A stretch of 64,000 bases of DNA from Planktophila grossartii (GTDB lineage Bacteria > Actinomycetota > Actinomycetes > Nanopelagicales > Nanopelagicaceae). This document shows positions 8,471 to 16,852 of this stretch, piece by piece (position 1 is the first letter of the stretch; every line of letters begins with the position of its first letter). The stretch spans positions 620,001-684,000 of the forward strand of contig OZ248345.1 of assembly GCA_965234365.1 (NCBI GenBank). Reading direction: 5' to 3'. A model generated the notes under the pieces. That model did not search any database. It saw only the letters and a list, made by a program, of their open reading frames with translations, and was not told the origin of the DNA. A program made the position numbers and the translations under genes.

Positions 8471-9693
8471 CTAGTTGTCGGTGAGTTATCTTTCATCGCT
8501 TCTAAATCTTCTTCTGCAGTCGGAATACGGTCAGCTGCTGAGAGGCGAGATTTACCAATTGTCAGAATGATGTAACCAATACCAATACAAGCAGTTGTAA
8601 TGCAGAGAGCAATCGTTGGCGATAGTTTCTCTGAAATTACTCCACCTGCAGCAGAACCGATAGACATCAAAGTTCCTTCAACTGTCCAGAGCCAACCCAT
8701 CATCGCGGTAGGTGAACCCTTCGGGCGAATTGCTTCCATAACTTCCCAATAGAAGACCATGATCGCTCCACCGAGAAGACCTAAGAGCGCACCAGCAAGA
8801 ATCATCGACCATCCCGGATGAGAGATTGCCATGGGAATAGATGCGAAGAACCAGATTCCATAAGTGCGACGCATTGCGCGAAGTGATGATGTTCTCTTTG
8901 AAACGAGACCTGCAAGGAGCCCGCCGAGGATGTTGGCGAGGCCCATCGAGGTGAAGATCCAAGCGGTGAGGTATGGGACCTTTTCAATAGTTGTAAATGC
9001 CGGAACAGCAACATCGAAGACGCCCCATCCAAAACCGAGGAAGCATCCTTCAATCATCAAGAGTTGAAGTGGTTTATGGCGCCAGAGCGGTTGGTAATCA
9101 GCAGACTTCTTTTCAGGAACCCAACTGCGTGAAACTTTTGTGAGAGCAAGTGCGCCTCCGCCTAGGAGCATTAATCCACCGCAGATATTGAGTGGAAGAG
9201 ACGGATGTGAAGAGAGCGCAAGGGATGTTGCAATCACAGGCCCTACGACGCCAGCTGTACTCATAATTGCTGTATCCATCGCATAGGCAGTGCGGAGAAA
9301 ATCTTCAGGAACAACAATCTTCCAGAGTGGACGAACAGATAAGTTAATTGGGGGAGCGCTGAGTCCCATGGCAAATGCAAAGATCAACATCAAAGGTTTT
9401 GAGTGCATCGCATTGAGAGCAAATGCCATTGCCGCATATCCAGGAACCATGATGCGAAGTGGCCACGTCTGTCCATACTTATCCATAATGGAGCCGCGAA
9501 TACCTGCGGTGAAAGAACCGGCGGCAGCGTTGAGACCGATAGCAATACCTGCAAATGCGATAGAGCCAGTTGATTGTTCTGCCTTAAAGAAGATTGACAG
9601 CCCGACCATGCCATATGCAACGCGCGCCGGGAAGCAGGCGATAAGTAGAACCCAGACATTGGGAATTCGGAATAGTTCGACATATCGCTTCAT
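8467..9693 (-). CDS. MFS transporter
   Basis: A 408-residue major facilitator superfamily protein with about twelve hydrophobic segments. The region after the second segment, SIMDKYGQTWPLRI, resembles the MFS motif A loop (DxxGrr). The C-terminus is an acidic, charged cytoplasmic tail. The likely role is proton-coupled efflux of small molecules, but no substrate can be assigned. The start is preceded by a minus-strand TAGACT 9 nt upstream (9708-9703). Its stop overlaps the polA stop region by 4 nt in a convergent arrangement. Confidence 0.8.
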   Translation of the reverse strand: MKRYVELFRIPNVWVLLIACFPARVAYGMVGLSIFFKAEQSTGSIAFAGIAIGLNAAAGSFTAGIRGSIMDKYGQTWPLRIMVPGYAAMAFALNAMHSKPLMLIFAFAMGLSAPPINLSVRPLWKIVVPEDFLRTAYAMDTAIMSTAGVVGPVIATSLALSSHPSLPLNICGGLMLLGGGALALTKVSRSWVPEKKSADYQPLWRHKPLQLLMIEGCFLGFGWGVFDVAVPAFTTIEKVPYLTAWIFTSMGLANILGGLLAGLVSKRTSSLRAMRRTYGIWFFASIPMAISHPGWSMILAGALLGLLGGAIMVFYWEVMEAIRPKGSPTAMMGWLWTVEGTLMSIGSAAGGVISEKLSPTIALCITTACIGIGYIILTIGKSRLSAADRIPTAEEDLEAMKDNSPTTS

Positions 9694-9840
9694 TGCAGAG
9701 CTAGTCTATTGGAAGCGGCTGATTTCTATGCGGGGATTTGCCTGTAATTCACCCTCACCCGTACTCTTGGGCTTCCGAAAATCATTTTCGGGAAAATTTC
9801 ATAGTCCTATCCCTACTACTTTCTATCCCTACGGAGCATC
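9694..9840. promoter_or_regulatory. MFS/rpsA intergenic region with palindrome and direct repeats
   Basis: Between the divergent MFS and rpsA starts lies a perfect inverted repeat CCGAAAA-TCA-TTTTCGG (9775-9791). Downstream are two copies of CTATCCCTAC (9807-9816 and 9823-9832) 16 bp apart, then the Shine-Dalgarno GGAG at 9833-9836. CATAGT at 9800-9805 is a possible -10. The elements could be an operator or an S1 leader structure; function is unproven. Confidence 0.4.
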
Positions 9841-11175
9841 TTGACTACACAAATTGCAGTAAATGACATTGGATCAGCAGAAGATTTTCTAGCCGCAATC
9901 GAAGGCACAATCAGAAATTTCAGTGACGGAGACCTCGTCATTGGCACAGTCGTTCAAATTGATCGCGAAGAAGTACTCCTAGACGTCGGTTACAAGACTG
10001 AAGGCGTAATTCCGTCACGCGAACTCTCAATCCGTCACGATGCAGATCCAAATGACATCGTCAAAGTTGGAGATAAAGTCGAAGCTCTAGTTCTTCAGAA
10101 GGAAGATAAAGAAGGACGCCTCATCCTCTCTAAGAAGCGTGCTCAGTACGAGCGTGCATGGGGAGAGATCGAAGGCAAGAAGGAACGCGACGAAGTTGTC
10201 GTTGGAACAGTTATTGAAGTTGTTAAGGGCGGACTCATCGTCGACATCGGATTGCGCGGCTTCTTGCCAGCTTCCCTCGTCGAAATGCGCCGCGTTCGCG
10301 ATCTCACTCCTTACATCGGTAAGCAGGTTGAGGCTCGCATCATCGAACTCGACAAGAACCGCAACAACGTTGTGCTTTCACGTCGTGCATTCCTTGAGCA
10401 GACACAGTCACAGTCACGCACTGAATTCCTTAACCAGCTCCAAAAGGGCCAGGTTCGTTCAGGCGTTGTCTCATCAATCGTTAACTTCGGTGCATTCGTT
10501 GACCTTGGTGGCGTAGATGGCCTCGTTCACGTTTCAGAGCTTTCATGGAAGCACATCGATCACCCAGGTGAAGTTGTTGAAGTTGGCGACGAAGTAACAG
10601 TCGAAGTTCTCGAAGTTGATTTCGAGCGCGAGCGTGTTTCACTCTCACTCAAGGCGACACAGGAAGATCCATGGCAGGCATTTGCACGCACTCACACAAT
10701 TAACACTGTTGTGCCAGGCGTCGTAACAAAGCTTGTTCCATTCGGTGCATTTATCCGTGTTCACGAAGGTATTGAAGGCCTCGTTCACATCTCAGAGTTG
10801 GCAGAACGCCACGTTGAGATCCCAGAGCAGGTTGTTGCAGTAGATGACGAACTCTTCGTCAAGATCATCGATATCGATCTTGAGCGTCGTCGCATCTCAC
10901 TCTCATTGAAGCAAGCTAATGAAGGACATGAAGTTGAGATCGAAGCATTCGATCCAACTCAGTACGGAATGGCTGCTCGCTACGATGCTGAAGGTAACTT
11001 CATCTATCCAGAAGGCTTTGATCCTGAAACTCAGGAATGGAAGCCAGGCTTCGACGCTCAGCGCGAAGAGTGGGAGCGTCAATACGCTGTTGCTCAAGAG
11101 CGCTTCATGGCTCATAAGAAGCAGAAGGCAGAAGCAAAGGCAGCTGAAGAAGCTGCTGTTGTAACCGCAGAATAG
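9841..11175 (+). CDS. rpsA: 30S ribosomal protein S1
   Basis: A 444-residue S1 protein with four S1 RNA-binding repeats (about 34-105, 120-190, 205-275, 290-360) followed by an acidic, low-complexity tail, the actinobacterial layout rather than the six repeats of E. coli. Repeats contain the usual GxVVxIxxFGAFVDLGGVDGLVHVSEL pattern in pieces such as NFGAFVDLGG and PFGAFIRVHEG. S1 helps the 30S subunit bind mRNA. The start is TTG: GGAG lies 4 nt upstream, the sequence from IAVNDIGSAEDFLAAI is strongly conserved, and there is no in-frame ATG or GTG nearby. A TTG start for such an abundant protein suggests controlled initiation. A strong terminator follows. Confidence 0.96.
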   Translation: MTTQIAVNDIGSAEDFLAAIEGTIRNFSDGDLVIGTVVQIDREEVLLDVGYKTEGVIPSRELSIRHDADPNDIVKVGDKVEALVLQKEDKEGRLILSKKRAQYERAWGEIEGKKERDEVVVGTVIEVVKGGLIVDIGLRGFLPASLVEMRRVRDLTPYIGKQVEARIIELDKNRNNVVLSRRAFLEQTQSQSRTEFLNQLQKGQVRSGVVSSIVNFGAFVDLGGVDGLVHVSELSWKHIDHPGEVVEVGDEVTVEVLEVDFERERVSLSLKATQEDPWQAFARTHTINTVVPGVVTKLVPFGAFIRVHEGIEGLVHISELAERHVEIPEQVVAVDDELFVKIIDIDLERRRISLSLKQANEGHEVEIEAFDPTQYGMAARYDAEGNFIYPEGFDPETQEWKPGFDAQREEWERQYAVAQERFMAHKKQKAEAKAAEEAAVVTAE

Positions 11176-11182
11176 TTTCAAT

Positions 11183-11249
11183 AAAAAGAGACTCATACGG
11201 GTCGCGAGCTGCTCCTTAACCTCGCTCACCCCGCATGAGTCTCTTTTTT
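11183..11249 (+). terminator. rho-independent terminator after rpsA
   Basis: AAAAAGAGACTCAT (11183-11196) pairs with ATGAGTCTCTTTTT (11234-11247). The stem is extended by an inner helix GCGAG/CTCGC, and a run of T follows. This is a strong, unusually long terminator. Confidence 0.92.
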
Positions 11250-11303
11250 ATTCTCTAATGGCGCGCACCGAAGCAGATTCTTCAGCCACCTGAGGCGGGA
11301 AGG

Positions 11304-11309
11304 TAGGGT
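11304..11309 (+). promoter_or_regulatory. -10 element for leaderless coaE transcription
   Basis: TAGGGT ends 6 nt before the coaE ATG at 11316, so transcription would begin at or next to the start codon. The same hexamer occurs before fabG. Confidence 0.55.
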
Positions 11310-11315
11310 ACGAAC

Positions 11316-11912
11316 ATGTTGGTTGTTGGGCTTACTGGTGGAATTGGTGCAGGTAAATCAACTGTCGCCGAACTCTTTGCGCGATTGGGTGCGCTGGTAA
11401 TTGATGCCGATCAGCTTGCACGCATGGCAATTGAACGCGGAACTGATGGTTTTGCAGATGTGATGCTCCGCTTCGGCGACGAAGTAATTGTTAATGGCGA
11501 TATTGATCGTAAGAAGTTAGCTGAAATTGTCTTTAGCGATGAGCAGGCGCGTAAAGATCTTGAGGCGATTATTCATCCGCGGGTACAGGCGCTCTTTGCT
11601 GACGCTGTGGCGGATTTAGACCATGATGACATTTTGATCTACGAGATACCGCTCCTTGTTGAGACCAGTGCTGCCGAAAAGTTTGACTATGTCATCACCG
11701 TCGAATCCGAGATTGAACTCCGTAAGGCACGGCTTCTTAAGAAGGGCCTTTACATTTCTCAGATTGAAAAGAGGATGGCATCGCAGGCCACTGAAGAAGC
11801 CCGTACAGCCGTGGCAGATTCAGTGATTCGCAATGATGGCGATGAAGATTCCCTGCTCCGACAGGTCGAAAATCTCTGGGAGAGCGTTCTCGTTCCGCAA
11901 TCGCTAGGCTAA
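11316..11912 (+). CDS. coaE: dephospho-CoA kinase
   Basis: A 198-residue P-loop kinase that phosphorylates the 3'-OH of dephospho-CoA in the last step of CoA synthesis. Visible are Walker A LTGGIGAGKST near residue 7, the DADQLAR motif near residue 32, and the lid region around KARLLKKGLY. The length is that of the single-domain bacterial enzyme, without the GrpB-like C-terminal domain found in mycobacterial CoaE. It probably heads a unit with uvrB and uvrA, with 4 bp to uvrB. The first residues MLVVGLTGG support the start. Confidence 0.94.
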   Translation: MLVVGLTGGIGAGKSTVAELFARLGALVIDADQLARMAIERGTDGFADVMLRFGDEVIVNGDIDRKKLAEIVFSDEQARKDLEAIIHPRVQALFADAVADLDHDDILIYEIPLLVETSAAEKFDYVITVESEIELRKARLLKKGLYISQIEKRMASQATEEARTAVADSVIRNDGDEDSLLRQVENLWESVLVPQSLG

Positions 11913-11916
11913 CCGG

Positions 11917-13992
11917 GTGCGCCCAGTAACCGATTTACAGCGAAAGGTTGCACCCTTTCAAGTCATCAGCGATTATGTTCCGGCCGGTGATCAGCCGGCT
12001 GCAATCGAAGAGATCGCACGCCGCATCAATGCAGGCGAAGAAGATGTTGTTCTCTTGGGAGCGACAGGTACTGGAAAGTCTGCGACGACAGCATGGCTGA
12101 TTGAACGACTTCAGCGCCCCACTTTGGTGCTGGCTCCCAACAAGACTCTTGCTGCTCAGCTTGCTACGGAATTCCGCGAACTACTACCTAATAACGCCGT
12201 CGAATACTTCGTCTCGTATTACGACTATTACCAACCCGAAGCCTATGTTCCTCAAACCGATACCTTCATCGAGAAAGATTCCAGCGTTAACGATGAAGTT
12301 GAACGATTACGACACTCTGCCACTAACTCCCTTCTCACGCGTCGCGATGTCATCGTTGTTGCAACCGTTTCTTGCATATATGGTCTTGGAACCCCGCAGG
12401 AGTACATCGACCGCATGATCCGCCTCAAGGTTGGCGATGAAATCGAGCGAAATGCTCTCTTGCGTAAATTTGTTGATGTTCAGTACAAGAGAAACGATAT
12501 GGCTTTCGAGCGCGGAACATTCCGTGTCCGTGGAGATACCGTCGAAATCATTCCTATGTATGAAGAGCTCGCGGTTCGCATCGAGATGTTTGGCGATGAG
12601 ATCGAAAAGATCATGACCCTTAATCCGCTTACCGGTGAAATTGTGCGTGACGAGGAAGAGATCTACATCTTCCCAGCTACGCACTATGCAGCCGGTCCTG
12701 AAACTATGAAGCGCGCGATGAGCGATATTGAAGATGAACTTCAAATCCAGCTCAATCTCTTTAAGAAGCAGGGGAAGTTACTGGAGGAGCAGCGCCTTCG
12801 CATGCGCACCACCTTCGATCTAGAAATGATGCAGCAACTAGGATTCTGTTCAGGAATCGAAAATTATTCACGCCATCTTGATGGCCGTGAACCAGGGTCA
12901 GCACCCAACTGCCTTCTTGATTACTTCCCAGAAGATTTCCTTGTTGTCATAGATGAAAGCCACGTAACGGTTCCGCAGATCGGTGCGATGTTTGAAGGTG
13001 ACTCAGCCCGTAAGCGCACCCTTGTTGAACATGGTTTTCGCCTACCGAGCGCACTCGATAATCGACCATTGAAGTGGCCGGAATTTCTTGAACGTACTGG
13101 TCAAACGATTTATCTATCAGCAACACCGGGCAAGTACGAGATGGCAAAGGTTGATGGAGATGTTGTTGAGCAAGTAATTCGCCCAACAGGTCTGGTCGAT
13201 CCACAAATCGTCATCAAACCAATTAAAGGTCAGATTGATGACCTCTTGCACGAGATCAACATTCGCGCCGAGCGTAATGAACGCGTTCTCGTCACAACAC
13301 TGACTAAAAAGATGTCAGAAGATCTCACCGATTACCTTCAAGAGAAGGGCGTTCGAGTTCGCTACCTGCACTCCGAAGTAGATACTCTGCGCCGCGTCGA
13401 ACTCTTACGCGAACTTCGCAGCGGCGAATACGACGTTCTAATCGGCATCAACTTGCTCCGTGAAGGACTCGATCTCCCTGAAGTTTCACTGGTCGCAATC
13501 CTCGATGCAGATAAAGAAGGCTTCCTGCGTTCTGCAACCTCTCTTATCCAGACCATCGGCCGCGCAGCCCGAAATGTTTCAGGTGAAGTTCATATGTATG
13601 CCGACAATATGACCGCATCAATGACCAAGGCGATTGATGAGACCAACCGTCGACGTGCAAAGCAGGTGGCCTACAACCTTGAAAGAGGCGTTGACCCGCA
13701 ACCGCTGCGTAAGAAGATTTCAGATATCACCGATCTCATCGCCCAAGAGAGCGATGACACAGATGACATCATGACTGCGCTGAAGGGAAAGAAGTCCAGC
13801 ACCGTTCTCCCGTTCTCATCAAAGCCAACAGACTCTATGCCGCGCCAAGAACTAATTGCGTTGATAGGCTCCCTCACCGAGCAGATGCGCAGTGCAGCTG
13901 ATGAACTTCAATTTGAACTCGCAGCTCGACTACGTGATGAACTGAAAGATTTGAAGCGCGAACTCCGCGGAATGGATGAGGCTGGCACATGA
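11917..13992 (+). CDS. uvrB: UvrABC system protein B
   Basis: A 691-residue DNA helicase-like subunit that verifies damage in nucleotide excision repair. It has Walker A GATGTGKSA, the beta-hairpin YYDYYQPEAY that inserts between strands, helicase motif VIDESHVT (DE-box), motif VI QTIGRAARN, and a C-terminal UVR domain (LTEQMRSAADELQFELAARLRDEL) that contacts UvrA and UvrC. The start is GTG at 11917, 4 bp after the coaE stop; no ATG is available before the conserved APFQVISDYVPAGDQPAAI. The stop overlaps the uvrA start by 4 nt. Confidence 0.96.
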   Translation: MRPVTDLQRKVAPFQVISDYVPAGDQPAAIEEIARRINAGEEDVVLLGATGTGKSATTAWLIERLQRPTLVLAPNKTLAAQLATEFRELLPNNAVEYFVSYYDYYQPEAYVPQTDTFIEKDSSVNDEVERLRHSATNSLLTRRDVIVVATVSCIYGLGTPQEYIDRMIRLKVGDEIERNALLRKFVDVQYKRNDMAFERGTFRVRGDTVEIIPMYEELAVRIEMFGDEIEKIMTLNPLTGEIVRDEEEIYIFPATHYAAGPETMKRAMSDIEDELQIQLNLFKKQGKLLEEQRLRMRTTFDLEMMQQLGFCSGIENYSRHLDGREPGSAPNCLLDYFPEDFLVVIDESHVTVPQIGAMFEGDSARKRTLVEHGFRLPSALDNRPLKWPEFLERTGQTIYLSATPGKYEMAKVDGDVVEQVIRPTGLVDPQIVIKPIKGQIDDLLHEINIRAERNERVLVTTLTKKMSEDLTDYLQEKGVRVRYLHSEVDTLRRVELLRELRSGEYDVLIGINLLREGLDLPEVSLVAILDADKEGFLRSATSLIQTIGRAARNVSGEVHMYADNMTASMTKAIDETNRRRAKQVAYNLERGVDPQPLRKKISDITDLIAQESDDTDDIMTALKGKKSSTVLPFSSKPTDSMPRQELIALIGSLTEQMRSAADELQFELAARLRDELKDLKRELRGMDEAGT

Positions 13993-16850
13993 GCATCGAT
14001 AAGTTGGTTGTCCGCGGAGCTCGCGAACATAACCTCAAAGATGTCTCCATCGAACTCCCACGCGATGCGCTGATTGTCTTTACCGGACTCTCAGGTTCAG
14101 GAAAATCAAGCCTTGCATTCGACACCATCTTCGCTGAAGGTCAACGTCGTTACGTTGAATCTCTCTCTGCCTATGCCCGCCAATTCTTGGGACAGATGGA
14201 TAAGCCCGATGTTGATTTCATTGAAGGACTTTCTCCTGCTGTCTCTATCGATCAGAAATCAACGAATCGCAACCCGCGTTCGACAGTGGGAACAATTACT
14301 GAGGTTTACGACTACTTCCGTCTACTCTTTGCGCGCGCAGGTCGTCCGCACTGCCCAAAATGCAGCAAGGCAGTTTCTCGCCAGAGTCCACAGCAAATTG
14401 TCGATCAAATTCTCACCATGCCCGCGATAACAAAGTTCCAGGTTCTAGCTCCCGTTATTCGCGAACGTAAGGGTGAATTCGTCGATCTCTTTGCAGATCT
14501 TGTGACGCAGGGCTATTCCCGTGCTCGCGTTGATGGCGAAACCATTCAACTGACCGAGCCGCCAAAGCTGAAGAAGCAAGAGAAGCACACGATTGAAGTT
14601 GTGATTGATCGCCTTACAGCGAAGGCTGAGAGCAAGTCTCGCCTTACCGACTCTATTGAGACCGCTCTTAAACTCGGCAACGGTTTAGTGCTCCTCGACT
14701 TCGTTGATGCCAAGGGCCCTGAGAAAGAACATACCTATAGCGAGCATCTTGCTTGCCATGATTGCAATCTCTCCTTTGAAGAACTCGAACCACGTTCATT
14801 TTCATTTAACTCACCCTTTGGTGCGTGTGCTGAATGTTCAGGTATCGGAACCAAACTAGAAGTTGATGAAGATCTCATCATTCCCGATGATTCAATTTCA
14901 ATTAATGAAGGCGCAATCGCTCCGTGGGCTGGGGGGCAGTCTTCTGAATACTTCCTTCGCCTCCTCGAAGCGCTCTCTGAAGAACTTCGCTTCTCGCTCG
15001 ATAACCCGTGGAAGAAGCTCTCTGCGAAAGCGAAAGATGCAATCATCAACGGCTTTGAATATGAAGTGCACGTTAAATTTAAGAACCGTTATGGTCGCGT
15101 CCGTAACTACTCAACTGGTTTTGAAGGCGTAGTTCCATTTATTCATCGTCGCCATAGCGAGACTGATAGCGATTACAGCCGCGATAAATACGAGGCATAT
15201 ATGCGCGAGACTCCATGTCCTGCATGTAAGGGAGCGCGTCTTAAGCCTGAGGTTCTCGCAGTAACTCTCGGAGGCAAGAGCATCGCTGAAGTCTGCGCAC
15301 TCTCTATCGATGATTGTGCAACATTCCTTAAGCAGGTAACTCTCAACAAGCGTGAAGCACAGATCGCAGAGCGAGTTATGAAAGAGGTCCACGCACGTCT
15401 TGGCTTCTTGCTTGATGTCGGTCTTGATTACCTCTCACTCGACCGTCCGGCCGCAACGCTTTCTGGTGGTGAAGCGCAACGTATTCGCCTAGCAACCCAA
15501 ATCGGTTCAGGTCTCGTCGGTGTCCTTTACGTTCTTGATGAGCCATCTATTGGACTTCACCAGCGTGATAACCGCCGCCTCATCGACACACTCACTCGTC
15601 TTCGCGATCTTGGCAATACTCTCATCGTCGTCGAGCACGATGAAGAAACAATTCGTACCGCTGACTGGGTAGTTGATATCGGCCCAGGGGCAGGCGAACA
15701 TGGCGGCAAGGTTGTCGTCTCAGGCTCTTACGAGGAGCTCATCGCCTCTGAAGAATCAATTACAGGCGCATATCTATCTGGACGTAAATCGATTGAGATT
15801 CCAGATTCGCGCCGTCCAGTGGATCCAAAGCGACAACTTGTTATTAAAGGAGCAAAGGAAAATAACCTTAAAGATATAGAAGTCTCGATCCCACTCGGAC
15901 TCTTTGTTTCTGTGACAGGTGTTTCAGGCTCTGGAAAATCAACACTGGTAAATGACATTCTCTATACAACTCTTGCCAATAAACTCAATGGGGCTCGTCT
16001 TGTTCCTGGACGTCACCGCACCGTTACCGGAATTGATCAACTCGATAAAGTTGTTCACGTCGATCAATCGCCCATCGGTCGCACTCCACGTTCTAACCCA
16101 GCAACATATACAGGCGTCTTCGATAAGGTCCGTGCGCTCTTCGCTGAAACAACCGAGGCAAAGGTTCGCGGATATCAGCAAGGTCGCTTCTCATTTAACG
16201 TCAAGGGCGGCCGCTGCGAGAACTGTTCAGGTGATGGAACCATCACGATCGAGATGAACTTCCTGCCAGATGTCTATGTTCCATGCGAGGTCTGCCATGG
16301 TGCGCGTTACAACCGCGAGACTCTTGAAGTTCATTACAAGGGAAAGACAATTGCTCAGGTTCTCGATATGCCAATCGAGATTGCTCACGAATTCTTTGAA
16401 TCCGTTCCTACTATTGCGAGATACCTCAAAACGCTCTGCGACGTCGGTCTTGGCTATGTCCGGTTAGGGCAATCTGCTCCCACACTTTCAGGCGGAGAAG
16501 CACAACGCGTCAAGCTCGCAACCGAACTCCAGCGACGATCTACTGGTCGCACTATTTATGTACTCGATGAACCAACTACCGGACTTCACTTCGAAGATGT
16601 CAATAAACTCTTAGGAGTTCTCAAGCGCCTTGTTGAATCAGGGAATACCGTCATTGTGATTGAACATAACCTCGATGTCATCAAATCGTCCGACTGGGTT
16701 ATCGATATGGGGCCTGAAGGCGGCTTCCGTGGCGGAACTGTTGTTGCTGAAGGAACGCCTGAAGAAGTTGCGAAGGTAAAGGCAAGTTATACAGGTCAAT
16801 ACCTCGCCGAAATTCTTGCGACCAATCGAAAAATTAGCAAGAAGAAGTAA
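13989..16850 (+). CDS. uvrA: UvrABC system protein A
   Basis: A 953-residue tandem ABC ATPase that detects bulky DNA lesions and loads UvrB. The first Walker A (TGLSGSGKSSLAFDT) and the second (TGVSGSGKSTLVNDIL) are intact, and both signature motifs are LSGGEAQRI/LSGGEAQRV. Zinc sites are visible as CPKC, CHDC and CAEC in the first half and the CENC...CEVC pair in the second. The start overlaps the uvrB stop (ATGA). With uvrB upstream and uvrC 2 bp downstream, all three excision nuclease subunits lie in one operon. Confidence 0.96.
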   Translation: MSIDKLVVRGAREHNLKDVSIELPRDALIVFTGLSGSGKSSLAFDTIFAEGQRRYVESLSAYARQFLGQMDKPDVDFIEGLSPAVSIDQKSTNRNPRSTVGTITEVYDYFRLLFARAGRPHCPKCSKAVSRQSPQQIVDQILTMPAITKFQVLAPVIRERKGEFVDLFADLVTQGYSRARVDGETIQLTEPPKLKKQEKHTIEVVIDRLTAKAESKSRLTDSIETALKLGNGLVLLDFVDAKGPEKEHTYSEHLACHDCNLSFEELEPRSFSFNSPFGACAECSGIGTKLEVDEDLIIPDDSISINEGAIAPWAGGQSSEYFLRLLEALSEELRFSLDNPWKKLSAKAKDAIINGFEYEVHVKFKNRYGRVRNYSTGFEGVVPFIHRRHSETDSDYSRDKYEAYMRETPCPACKGARLKPEVLAVTLGGKSIAEVCALSIDDCATFLKQVTLNKREAQIAERVMKEVHARLGFLLDVGLDYLSLDRPAATLSGGEAQRIRLATQIGSGLVGVLYVLDEPSIGLHQRDNRRLIDTLTRLRDLGNTLIVVEHDEETIRTADWVVDIGPGAGEHGGKVVVSGSYEELIASEESITGAYLSGRKSIEIPDSRRPVDPKRQLVIKGAKENNLKDIEVSIPLGLFVSVTGVSGSGKSTLVNDILYTTLANKLNGARLVPGRHRTVTGIDQLDKVVHVDQSPIGRTPRSNPATYTGVFDKVRALFAETTEAKVRGYQQGRFSFNVKGGRCENCSGDGTITIEMNFLPDVYVPCEVCHGARYNRETLEVHYKGKTIAQVLDMPIEIAHEFFESVPTIARYLKTLCDVGLGYVRLGQSAPTLSGGEAQRVKLATELQRRSTGRTIYVLDEPTTGLHFEDVNKLLGVLKRLVESGNTVIVIEHNLDVIKSSDWVIDMGPEGGFRGGTVVAEGTPEEVAKVKASYTGQYLAEILATNRKISKKK

Positions 16851-16852
16851 CC

